From positions 930,001 through 994,000 of the forward strand of contig NZ_CP028942.1 of NCBI RefSeq assembly GCF_013307225.1: a stretch of DNA of 64,000 nt, written 5' to 3'. The notes under the pieces were generated by a model, which saw only the letters and a list, made by a program, of their open reading frames with translations, was not told the origin of the DNA and did not search any database. Source of the stretch: Polynucleobacter tropicus (GTDB lineage Bacteria > Pseudomonadota > Gammaproteobacteria > Burkholderiales > Burkholderiaceae). Made by a program: the position numbers and the translations under genes. Every line of letters begins with the position of its first letter. Positions within the stretch are counted from its first letter, which is position 1. Shown here piece after piece: positions 56,393 through 64,000 of the stretch.

Positions 56393-56677
56393 CTAGAGAC
56401 TAGCTTCCTTTGGAGTAAGGGCGGAAATGGTTAAGGCATGGATTTCCTTAGGAATATGGCGATTTAAGGCAGCATATACGGCGCGATGCCTGGCTACGGT
56501 GGGCAAGGAGTCAAATTCGGGAGCAACAATTCTGAGTCTAAAGTGGCCACCACCGCTAGCTGCACCTGCATGACCAGCATGTAAGTGGCTCTCATCCTCG
56601 ATGCTTAATTGCAGGGCAGTAAAAGCCTGCTCAAGATCTGTCTTGAATAATTTGATGCGCTCTTCATTGGTGCTCAT
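56393..56677 (-). CDS. BolA family protein
   Basis: 94 residues. The class II KH-like fold is shown by ESHLHAGHAGAASGGGHFRL-type segment and RHRAVYAALNRHIPKEIHALTI. The His residues fit glutaredoxin/Fe-S partner binding. It overlaps yciB by 4 bp, a conserved pairing in betaproteobacteria. Confidence 0.92.
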   Translation of the reverse strand: MSTNEERIKLFKTDLEQAFTALQLSIEDESHLHAGHAGAASGGGHFRLRIVAPEFDSLPTVARHRAVYAALNRHIPKEIHALTISALTPKEASL

Positions 56678-57222
56678 GACTCTGGATGCTCCATATGCTT
56701 GGATAGCCAGATACCTTGAGCGATAACAAAAACTATTAGCAGGCCAGTGCTACCAAATAACTTGAAGTTCACCCAAGTATCCTCTGAATATTCAAAGGCA
56801 ATATAGAGATTTAACGCTCCCATAACAAAAAAGAATGCAGACCAAGCAAGATTGAGTTTGTGCCAGACCGAATGTGAATGATTCGCTTTTAGCGTCACTT
56901 GCTTACCCATGAGAACTTGAATCCAATTCTTATTAAAGAATTGAGCGCTAATTAATAGAGTGCCTGAGAATAGCCAGTACAGGGCAGTAGGCTTTAGCTG
57001 AATGAAAGTTTTGTCATGTAAAAAGATCGTCAAACTGCCAAACACAACAATCATGACAAGGCTAACCCACTGCATGGCATCGATTTTTCGATGTCGATAG
57101 TAAACCCAAAGAATTTGAACAATGGTGGCAACCATCGCTACGATGGTTGCTGTATAGATGTCGCCAAACTTGAAGGCGATAAAGAAAAGGATGATCGGAA
57201 AAAGGTCAAATAAGAATTTCAT
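56674..57222 (-). CDS. yciB: YciB/IspA-type inner-membrane septation protein
   Basis: 182 residues with about five helices. The N-terminal FLFDLFPIILFFIAFKFGDI and NLYIAFEYSEDTWVNFKLFG are characteristic. It takes part in cell envelope/septum organisation. It lies between bolA and msrB. Confidence 0.93.
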   Translation of the reverse strand: MKFLFDLFPIILFFIAFKFGDIYTATIVAMVATIVQILWVYYRHRKIDAMQWVSLVMIVVFGSLTIFLHDKTFIQLKPTALYWLFSGTLLISAQFFNKNWIQVLMGKQVTLKANHSHSVWHKLNLAWSAFFFVMGALNLYIAFEYSEDTWVNFKLFGSTGLLIVFVIAQGIWLSKHMEHPES

Positions 57223-57263
57223 GGATGATTTACTTGGTTTGATATCTGTAGCTTTGAGGTTAA

Positions 57264-57671
57264 TCAGTCTTTAGTGACTTGTGTATTATCACTCGGCTCA
57301 AAGTTTAGTGATGCTGAATTAATGCAGTAGCGGAGGCCAGTTGGCATGGGGCCATCATCAAACACGTGCCCAAGATGAGCATCACAATTCGCACATCTCA
57401 CTTCGGTACGAATCATACCGTGGGTTGTGTCGCGAACCTCTTTAATAGCGGATTCATCCTGAGGTGCGTTATAGCTTGGCCAGCCACAACCCGCATCGAA
57501 TTTCGTATTCGATAAAAATAGTGGTGTGCCGCAACATACACAAGAATAACCACCTTTATCCCAGTGATCCCAATACTTGCCAGTAAAAGGTCTCTCCGTA
57601 GCGGCCTCTCGTGTGACACGGTATTCAATATCGCTCAATATCTGTTTGTATTCTGAATCAGTCTTTTTCAT
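57264..57671 (-). CDS. msrB: Peptide-methionine (R)-S-oxide reductase
   Basis: 135 residues. Zinc Cys pairs at 44/47 (SCVCCG) and 93/96 ([17 protein letters not shown]), GCGWPS, and the catalytic Cys116 in LRYCINSAS are present. It reduces methionine-R-sulfoxide. It is 16 bp downstream of the SelO gene, suggesting co-expression. Confidence 0.96.
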   Translation of the reverse strand: MKKTDSEYKQILSDIEYRVTREAATERPFTGKYWDHWDKGGYSCVCCGTPLFLSNTKFDAGCGWPSYNAPQDESAIKEVRDTTHGMIRTEVRCANCDAHLGHVFDDGPMPTGLRYCINSASLNFEPSDNTQVTKD

Positions 57672-57687
57672 TTGGAGATCTCTATGC

Positions 57688-59154
57688 TTAAGATGAACAA
57701 CTCACTTCAACCCTCTCGATATCAAGAGGAGGAGGCATGGCATAAGCATCATATTCAACCTGCTCATCATAAGGGTTGGCGAGTATTTTGAGTAAGGTTT
57801 GGATTTCCGAAAAATCATGTTGCTTGGCTTTATCAATTGCGACTTGGGCAAGATGATTTCGCAAGACAAATTTTGGGTTAACTAAATTCATAGCCGTTTG
57901 CCTCTCTTTATCAGAACTATTTTCTGACTTTAGGCGATTGATGTAATCAGAGAGCCACTGATCAATCAGTTCTCGATCCATAAAATGATCTCTTAGAGCA
58001 ATTGTTTGGACTTTCTGCTCTTGCCGAACTTGACCTAGTTGTCTAAAGAGATGCGTGAAGTCCACCCTTGATTCATGCATTGCCTGGAGAAGACGTTCAA
58101 TCAAATGAATATCCCCATCCTGCGCAGTTGTCAATCCCAGCTTTTGTCTAAAAAGGGATTGCCAGGCCTTTGCATAACTTACTGCAAATTCCTCTAGCGC
58201 TTCACGCAAGAGCGTTTGAGCATCATTGGTATCATGAGTTTGCCCGAGCAGAGGTATAAATGCACTGGCAAGGCAGACCATATTCCAGTGCATGATTTGT
58301 GGTTGACGATGATATGCATATCGACCACCTTGATCACTATGATTGCAAATATGGTCAATTTGAAATTGATCCATAAAACCAAATGGTCCGTAATCCATAG
58401 TCAAGCCAATGGCACTAATGTTGTCACTATTGAGAACGCCATGACAAAAACCCACCGCTTGCCACTGCGCCACAAGCTTGGCATTACGGTCACATATTTG
58501 CTTGAATAATTCCAAATAGGGATAGCTGGTGTCTTGGCATTTGGGGTAATGATCTCGAATCAACAAGTCTCCAAGTTCTTTTAGACGTAAAACATCTTGT
58601 AGTGATGCAAAATGTTCAAAGTGCCCAATGCGTAAAAAGCTTGAGGCAAGTCGAGTACAAACCGCAGCGGTTTCAATGCTTTCACGCCGTACTGGCATTT
58701 CAGAGCCGACAACTGATAGGGCACGCGTGGTTGGTATTCCCAACGAATGCATTGCTTCGCTACACAAAAATTCACGAATAGAAGAGCGTAGAACGGCTCG
58801 TCCGTCTCCCATTCGGGAGTAGCGCGTTTTACCAGCGCCCTTAAGTTGCAGTTCCTGGCTGTTAATATCACCCAATAAAATAGCTCGACCATCACCTAAT
58901 TGTCCTGCCCAAACGCCAAATTGATGACCGCTATAAACAGTTGATAGAGGGTTTGTAAATTGATGGGTTGATGTAGATAATGAATTTCCTGCGCAAATCT
59001 CAAGCCATGCTGGATCGACAGGCAATCCATTTGGACCTAACTCCAGATCAATCAGTTTTGCTGCGGAGGATGAAAAAGCCACCCAATACGGATTGGGTAT
59101 TGGGCTAGGTTGTGTAATTTGGCAGGCGTCATCGCCACTCAGGGTATAAGCCAT
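57688..59154 (-). CDS. selO: Protein adenylyltransferase SelO (YdiU)
   Basis: 488 residues, pseudokinase-fold AMPylase. Conserved [49 protein letters not shown] and [12 protein letters not shown] (metal Asn/Asp) are present. The C-terminus is ...VSCSS, matching the redox Cys (Sec in some eukaryotes) near the end. The family AMPylates proteins in redox defence. It is divergent from the thioesterase gene and upstream of msrB. Confidence 0.95.
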   Translation of the reverse strand: MAYTLSGDDACQITQPSPIPNPYWVAFSSSAAKLIDLELGPNGLPVDPAWLEICAGNSLSTSTHQFTNPLSTVYSGHQFGVWAGQLGDGRAILLGDINSQELQLKGAGKTRYSRMGDGRAVLRSSIREFLCSEAMHSLGIPTTRALSVVGSEMPVRRESIETAAVCTRLASSFLRIGHFEHFASLQDVLRLKELGDLLIRDHYPKCQDTSYPYLELFKQICDRNAKLVAQWQAVGFCHGVLNSDNISAIGLTMDYGPFGFMDQFQIDHICNHSDQGGRYAYHRQPQIMHWNMVCLASAFIPLLGQTHDTNDAQTLLREALEEFAVSYAKAWQSLFRQKLGLTTAQDGDIHLIERLLQAMHESRVDFTHLFRQLGQVRQEQKVQTIALRDHFMDRELIDQWLSDYINRLKSENSSDKERQTAMNLVNPKFVLRNHLAQVAIDKAKQHDFSEIQTLLKILANPYDEQVEYDAYAMPPPLDIERVEVSCSS

Positions 59155-59208
59155 GGGGCTATTCTAGGTGACTTCCCAAATTGGCGCTAAAGACCCTAAA
59201 ATCTTCCT

Positions 59209-59691
59209 ATGAATAAACAAGTCCAAATCAACCCACAAACTCAACTTGCTAATTTGGGAGAGGAATTAAATGTTCCCTTCTTAAAACTTTTGGGGGTACG
59301 TTTTCTTAGTGCTGAAATGGGCAAAGGGGAGATTCTTCTTGCCCTTAAACCAGAGCATACAAATACTTGGGCTGTTGCTCATGGCGGCGTTTTATTAACG
59401 CTAATGGACGTTGCCATGGCTGTGGCTGCTCGCTCTGGAGACCCAAGCGATCGCAGCGTAGTCACCATTGAATTAAAGAATAACTTCATGCAAGCTGCTA
59501 ACGGTATATTGCGTGTGAAGGCGGATACTGTTCGCAGAACGGCAACAATGGCTTTTTGCGAAGCCAAGCTCTATAACGATCAGGGTGAGATTTGCTGTAT
59601 GGCTACGGGCACATTCCAGTACATCAAAAGACTGCCGACCCGCAATGCAAAAGGTGAGCGTGTAGTTAACGAAGACCTACACTCAGAGTAA
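59209..59691 (+). CDS. PaaI-family hotdog thioesterase
   Basis: 160 residues. The hotdog fold has AVAHGGVLLTLMDVAMAVAA (His-Gly-Gly and catalytic Asp helix) and VTIELKNNFMQAA. It hydrolyses acyl-CoA thioesters; the substrate is unknown. It is convergent with the NRDE gene (17 bp gap). Confidence 0.88.
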   Translation: MNKQVQINPQTQLANLGEELNVPFLKLLGVRFLSAEMGKGEILLALKPEHTNTWAVAHGGVLLTLMDVAMAVAARSGDPSDRSVVTIELKNNFMQAANGILRVKADTVRRTATMAFCEAKLYNDQGEICCMATGTFQYIKRLPTRNAKGERVVNEDLHSE

Positions 59692-59708
59692 GTAACTTCT
59701 CTAAATCA

Positions 59709-60566
59709 TTAAACCGAAAGGTTTGAATCGGGTGCGGTGCTGAGGGCGCCAGTAATTACATCGTGTCCAACCGTGCCGGTAGCATCAAAGCGGCGCTCTA
59801 CCATTTCAAAGTTGCCATCTTTGCGCACCCTAAGTAGGGTGCTCGAACGCGTTCCATAAGAGGGTGTTTTAATAAATGCTGGAGACAGAGCCTTTTCCCA
59901 TTCCTTGCTGACTCCAGTGCTGGGCAATTCGTGATCACTTGCATAACGCGTATCAGCTAGAACTTTGAGGTATTGATCTGCATTTTTCAGTTCGCCTTGA
60001 TCCATTGCGAGGGCTTGAGCAAATGCGGCCACACGATGATTTACTTTGGGCCACGGGGTATCAAGCATGGCATTGGATAGCCCATAGACACCAGGAGCTA
60101 ATGGTTGGTGTGGAAATACCTTTCTAGGGCGAATACTATGTCCCATCAACATCCGATTGCTAACCCAATGCATCTCTGCATTTTTAGGGTTACTTAAGTC
60201 AGCCATCAACAAATTAAAGCCGTTGTAGAGACCAAACCGTTTTGATTGTTGTTCTACGAAAGAAGCGGGCTTATCTTTACTCGTCAAATACATTAGAGAT
60301 AGTTCGCCTCTAGTACGTGCATCCGGATTTTTTTCGCTAGGCGCACGAACATTGGTAAGAGCAGCAAACTTGCCAGCCTTGCTAAACCCGAGCCATGTGC
60401 CCGGACTTCCCAATACATCTGCGCGATCCCTTCCGGCAAGAATGTCCGGGTGCTCTGACCAATAGGAAATTCCTTCGGTATCGCGCTCGTAAAACTCGTC
60501 ACGATTCGCAGCCACCACTAGTGAATAGTCTGGATGAGAATTCCAGGCGAAAAGGATGAGGCACAT
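59709..60566 (-). CDS. NRDE (TANGO2-like) family protein
   Basis: 285 residues. The N-terminal Met-Cys (Cys2) and the VVAANRDEFYERDT motif define the NRDE/TANGO2 family, which is linked in eukaryotes to heme/lipid homeostasis. The bacterial role is not established. It lies 16 bp downstream of ygfZ on the same strand. Confidence 0.9.
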   Translation of the reverse strand: MCLILFAWNSHPDYSLVVAANRDEFYERDTEGISYWSEHPDILAGRDRADVLGSPGTWLGFSKAGKFAALTNVRAPSEKNPDARTRGELSLMYLTSKDKPASFVEQQSKRFGLYNGFNLLMADLSNPKNAEMHWVSNRMLMGHSIRPRKVFPHQPLAPGVYGLSNAMLDTPWPKVNHRVAAFAQALAMDQGELKNADQYLKVLADTRYASDHELPSTGVSKEWEKALSPAFIKTPSYGTRSSTLLRVRKDGNFEMVERRFDATGTVGHDVITGALSTAPDSNLSV

Positions 60567-60582
60567 AGTATTGGCGGACTTT

Positions 60583-61587
60583 TTAAATTTCGATCAAAGG
60601 GTAGGGCAATGGATCTATTTTTAACACAGGCCCATCGATACTTCCTAGTCGTATTTCCTCATGTTCCAAGGCCTCCAATTTGCACTCAATTTGCAGGTCT
60701 ATGCGACTAGAGTCAAAAACACTTTGTGCTGATAAAACAACTATTCCAGCAGGCTGGCTAGCATCATTGCCATGAAAAATCTCTACACCAGGATTAAAGG
60801 TGGTCCCATTAAGTTGATCGATTGCAACATGAGCTAAGCTCAAGCGTCGTTTAATAACGCCACGATATTGGCTGCGCGCCACAATTTCTTGGCCTGGATA
60901 ACATCCCTTTTTGAAATCCACCCCCGCAACGGATTCAAAATTAATCATTTGCGGCACAAATTGCTCTTGCGTCGCTTGAACAATTCTTGGGATAGCACTG
61001 AGAACCTCTAAATCATTCCAAATCTGCAAAACTTCACTTTGATTTTCAATTGAATCAGGAGATTTTGGTTGGGCAATTAATGCTCGATCGTAGACTTGAT
61101 CATGAACCTGAACGTTAGGAAGCTGAAGGGCAATTTGCATACCATCAATCGTGAACGAATTCACATGATTGATTGGTGCACAAAAGCCTAAAACACTCCA
61201 ATCATTAGACGCATCAATGACTTTCACTTTAGAGCGCAATACGTACATTGATAAACGTTTAGCAGTACTTGCGGCAATATCCTTAGAAATAAATAGCGCA
61301 AAACGATCTTCTGAAGAAGGGTCGTGGGGAGCTAAAGTTAGCCAGGCGCTAGCCAGTAATCTTCCTTTTGGGCTGCAGTAACCAACCAATCTGACTGAAG
61401 ACGGTGTACGAGCCATTTCAGGTGAAATAGTCTTATCCATACCCAAAACAGAATTGGTGAGCTGATTTTGTAGAAAACTAGCCGCATCAGGCCCCTCAAC
61501 GAAAATCAAGCTCCAGTCAGGCAGGGAGCAGAGCCCGATAGCAATGGGCATACCGTTTTCAAGTGAGTTTTGGTTCTCAGTAGTCAT
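60583..61587 (-). CDS. ygfZ: Folate-binding Fe-S maintenance protein YgfZ
   Basis: 334 residues, GcvT-like fold. The YgfZ signature KKGCYPGQEIVARSQYRG is complete. It helps repair or insert Fe-S clusters using tetrahydrofolate. Its start is 20 bp from the divergent mltG start, so promoters are compressed there. Confidence 0.94.
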   Translation of the reverse strand: MTTENQNSLENGMPIAIGLCSLPDWSLIFVEGPDAASFLQNQLTNSVLGMDKTISPEMARTPSSVRLVGYCSPKGRLLASAWLTLAPHDPSSEDRFALFISKDIAASTAKRLSMYVLRSKVKVIDASNDWSVLGFCAPINHVNSFTIDGMQIALQLPNVQVHDQVYDRALIAQPKSPDSIENQSEVLQIWNDLEVLSAIPRIVQATQEQFVPQMINFESVAGVDFKKGCYPGQEIVARSQYRGVIKRRLSLAHVAIDQLNGTTFNPGVEIFHGNDASQPAGIVVLSAQSVFDSSRIDLQIECKLEALEHEEIRLGSIDGPVLKIDPLPYPLIEI

Positions 61588-61607
61588 CTTCCTTTTATCA
61601 TAGCCTG

Positions 61608-62675
61608 ATGCGTAAAAAAATTCAGGGAAGGTCCCTTTTCCAACGAAAGAAGTCCAAAGCCCCTAGCTTGCTTTCTTACACTTTGGCCCTCATTGGATTT
61701 GTAGTCATCATTTATGCCGCTATTTTCTTATGGCCGGTTGTACCAAGAATCTCCAATGCGCAAAATGATCTAGCGTACAAGGTAAAAATTACGCCTCAAT
61801 CAGGCTTAACAAGTATTGCGCAACAATTAAAAGAACAAGGACTGTTTCTCTCAACCGTTCCCTTTCAAGTAGGTGCGAGAGCTCTGTTTGTTGGAGTAAA
61901 ATTAAAGCCCGGAACATACTTACTGCCTAAAGGCGCAAGTCTTGGGGAAGTATTGCTGCAAATAGCGCGTGGCGATCGAGTCCGTGAGAGTATCGCGATC
62001 ATTCCCGGCATGACAATTTGGCAGGTCCGCAATTTAATAGATTCACACCCTGCATTAATTCATCAAACTAAGGGTATTAGCTCAAAAGCTTTGCTGCAGG
62101 TCTTGAAGCTCAACTATTCGAGTGATGAAGGCATTTTTTATCCTGACACATACGTCTTTGATCCTGACGAGATTGATGTCAATATTTACCAGCGCGCCTC
62201 TCAGGCTATGCAAAAACAGCTTGACCTGGCATGGCGGCAAAGATCACCTAGTTTGCCACTAAATAATCCCTACGATTTATTGATCCTATCCTCAATTATT
62301 GAAAAGGAAACCGGCAAATCTGGTGATAGAGGTTTAATTGCTGCTGTCTTTATAAATAGGCTTAATAAGGGAATGATGCTGCAAACCGATCCAACGGTTA
62401 TATATGGCATTGGACCTCGATTTGATGGCAATCTTCGTAAAGCGGATTTACGGAAAGATAGTCCCTACAATACCTATATGCGCAAAGGTCTGCCACCAAC
62501 TCCTATAGCTATGCCTAGTAAAGAATCGCTTTTAGCTGCGACACATCCAGCACAAAGCAAGGCTTTATATTTTGTTGCTAAAGGTGATGGAAGTAGCCAC
62601 TTTTCAGAAACGTTGAATGAACATGAATCAGCTGTTGATCGATATCAACGTAAATCAATGCCTAAATCCAATTAG
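61608..62675 (+). CDS. mltG: Endolytic murein transglycosylase
   Basis: 355 residues. One N-terminal transmembrane helix ([17 protein letters not shown]), a LysM-like part and the YceG catalytic domain with [11 protein letters not shown] (Glu232 as likely catalytic residue) and [11 protein letters not shown]. It cleaves nascent glycan strands. tmk follows after 23 bp and holB after that, a conserved order. Confidence 0.95.
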   Translation: MRKKIQGRSLFQRKKSKAPSLLSYTLALIGFVVIIYAAIFLWPVVPRISNAQNDLAYKVKITPQSGLTSIAQQLKEQGLFLSTVPFQVGARALFVGVKLKPGTYLLPKGASLGEVLLQIARGDRVRESIAIIPGMTIWQVRNLIDSHPALIHQTKGISSKALLQVLKLNYSSDEGIFYPDTYVFDPDEIDVNIYQRASQAMQKQLDLAWRQRSPSLPLNNPYDLLILSSIIEKETGKSGDRGLIAAVFINRLNKGMMLQTDPTVIYGIGPRFDGNLRKADLRKDSPYNTYMRKGLPPTPIAMPSKESLLAATHPAQSKALYFVAKGDGSSHFSETLNEHESAVDRYQRKSMPKSN

Positions 62676-62698
62676 CACAACAGACTTATAAGATCACC

Positions 62699-63328
62699 AT
62701 GAATTCAGGATATTTCATTAGCTTTGAGGGCATTGATGGCGCCGGAAAAAGTACGCACATCGATAGCTTTTGCAAACTGATCCAAGGTCGCTACCCAGAT
62801 CGAGGGGTGGTAGTAACTCGTGAGCCTGGCGGAACAGCTTTGGGCGAACAATTACGAAGTCTGTTGCTCGATGCCCCCATGAATCTTGAAACGGAAGCGC
62901 TTCTCATGTTTGCGGCAAGACGTGAACATATTGCCCAGGTCATTGAGCCTGCGCTAAGAGCTGGAAATATTGTGATTTCAGATCGATTTACCGATGCTAG
63001 CTTTGCATACCAAGGAGGAGGGCGGGGGCTAAGCATCGCCAAATTAAATGATCTAGAGCGCTGGGTTCAGGGCCAAGCAGATGGCTCTTTGCTTCAGCCA
63101 AATCTCACTATCTTGTTTGATTTGCCTGGGGAAGTGGCCGAGGCTCGTCGCTCAAAAGTGCGAACCCCTGACAAATTCGAAAAAATGGATCTCAACTTTT
63201 TTGAGAAAGTTCGACAGGAATATTTAAGGCGCGCCAAAGAAGATCCAAAGCGCTTTCATTTGGTAGATGCAACCCAAACCCCAGAAATAATCTGGAGTGG
63301 TTTAGAGTGTCTGGAAATCAAGATTTGA
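62699..63328 (+). CDS. tmk: Thymidylate kinase
   Basis: 209 residues. P-loop GIDGAGKST (residues 10-18), the [13 protein letters not shown] region and [16 protein letters not shown] are intact. It makes dTDP from dTMP. It sits between mltG and holB as in E. coli. Confidence 0.97.
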   Translation: MNSGYFISFEGIDGAGKSTHIDSFCKLIQGRYPDRGVVVTREPGGTALGEQLRSLLLDAPMNLETEALLMFAARREHIAQVIEPALRAGNIVISDRFTDASFAYQGGGRGLSIAKLNDLERWVQGQADGSLLQPNLTILFDLPGEVAEARRSKVRTPDKFEKMDLNFFEKVRQEYLRRAKEDPKRFHLVDATQTPEIIWSGLECLEIKI

Positions 63329-63338
63329 TTGGCATTTG

Positions 63339-64000
63339 ATGTTTCCCGCTATTGAACAAGAAATCAAAATTGCGCCATGGCTTAAGCCGCTGTGGTCGAG
63401 CTTGGATTTTGATCGTTTTCCCAATGCGATTTTGATTCATGGGCAATCAGGGATAGGAAAATTCGCATTCGCTGTTGAGCTTGCCAAGGCGTTGTTATGT
63501 GAATCCACAACTCCATCTGGAAAGCCATGCAATCAATGCGATGGTTGTCATTGGTTTAATACAGGAAACCATCCAGACTTTACGGCTTTAGTTCCGGAAA
63601 CTCATCGAAAATTGCTGCCGCAAGCTGACTATGAGTCGGATGAGCCTGCCAAGAAATCACGCAATATAAAAGATGATGATTCGGAATCCAGCGAGAAAAA
63701 AGAAAAGAAGAACATTTCAATAGAAGAGACTAGAAGCGCCATTGAGGGCCTATCTATAGGATCCCACCGAGGTGGCAATCGCGTGATCCTAATTTACCCG
63801 CTGGAGATGTTGCGATCTGATTCTGCCAACACCTTACTCAAGTCTCTTGAGGAGCCACCAGATAAAACTATTTTTATCTTATTGGCTGATAGGGTAGATC
63901 GTGTACTTCCAACAATACGCTCGCGTTGCAGATTATTAACCGCCCCTAGACCCGATCGGTCAACTGGTTTAGCCTGGCTTAAATCTCAGCTTAGCTCTTC
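63339..64000 (+). CDS. holB: DNA polymerase III delta' subunit (partial, 3' end outside window)
   Basis: First 220 codons from ATG 63339; open to the right edge. Walker-A-like HGQSGIGKFAFA, the zinc Cys set (CNQCDGCHWF) and LLKSLEEPPDKTIFILL plus SRC-motif TIRSRC are visible. It is a clamp-loader subunit. A charged, low-complexity linker (~residues 105-128, rich in Asp/Glu/Lys/Ser) separates the zinc part from the next strand. It starts 10 bp after tmk. Confidence 0.93.
   Translation, partial: MFPAIEQEIKIAPWLKPLWSSLDFDRFPNAILIHGQSGIGKFAFAVELAKALLCESTTPSGKPCNQCDGCHWFNTGNHPDFTALVPETHRKLLPQADYESDEPAKKSRNIKDDDSESSEKKEKKNISIEETRSAIEGLSIGSHRGGNRVILIYPLEMLRSDSANTLLKSLEEPPDKTIFILLADRVDRVLPTIRSRCRLLTAPRPDRSTGLAWLKSQLSS

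Overview
The window looks like chromosome of a small-genome freshwater betaproteobacterium of the Burkholderiaceae, most likely Polynucleobacter. This is inferred from gene content (DUF1178, DUF2069, a Bug/TctC receptor, SelO, NRDE protein), moderate GC, dense packing and gene order, not from a marker gene. Almost every base is coding. No gap between genes exceeds 300 bp, and no rRNA, IS element or CRISPR array was seen.

Layout. 1-4289: end of the respiratory complex I operon (nuoL partial, nuoM, nuoN), closed by a strong terminator. 4438-12721: single metabolic genes (Nudix hydrolase, DUF1178, mmsA, OYE-family oxidoreductase, Bug receptor, amidase, SprT-like protein, tartrate/D-malate-type dehydrogenase). 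12727-21441: dnaQ, an RND efflux pump, rnhA, a methyltransferase, gloB and mltD. This matches the enterobacterial order mltD-gloB-yafS-rnhA-dnaQ, with the two pump genes lodged between rnhA and dnaQ. 21470-36254: prpE, carA-carB-greA-DUF4149, yhbY, rlmE, ftsH, folP, glmM and a phoA-type alkaline phosphatase. 36257-38796: a ZnuD-like TonB-dependent receptor and a small Cys/His-containing exported protein.

38857-44347: tRNA-Pro, then a 5.3 kb integrative element sitting in tRNA-Arg(UCU). The element is bounded by 44-bp direct repeats of the 5' half of the tRNA gene. It carries a tyrosine integrase, an AlpA-like regulator, a zinc-finger primase-like protein, a RepA-like ATPase next to a repeat/hairpin array, an XRE regulator, and a cargo of three small predicted exported proteins plus an HTH protein behind a near-consensus promoter. 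No relaxase, capsid or packaging gene was seen. This is the accessory part of the window and the best place to look for something undescribed.

44495-64000: a glutamate/aspartate-type ABC transporter operon with a trailing lipoprotein, a fluoroacetate-dehalogenase-like hydrolase, an FAD oxidase-DUF2069-WrbA group, YihY, a CBS protein, aroC, an MFS transporter, a PPIase, bolA-yciB, msrB-selO, a thioesterase, an NRDE protein, ygfZ, and mltG-tmk-holB (holB runs off the end). Many same-strand neighbours overlap by one base (TAATG), suggesting translational coupling. Functions are inferred from motifs read by eye; no database search was run.
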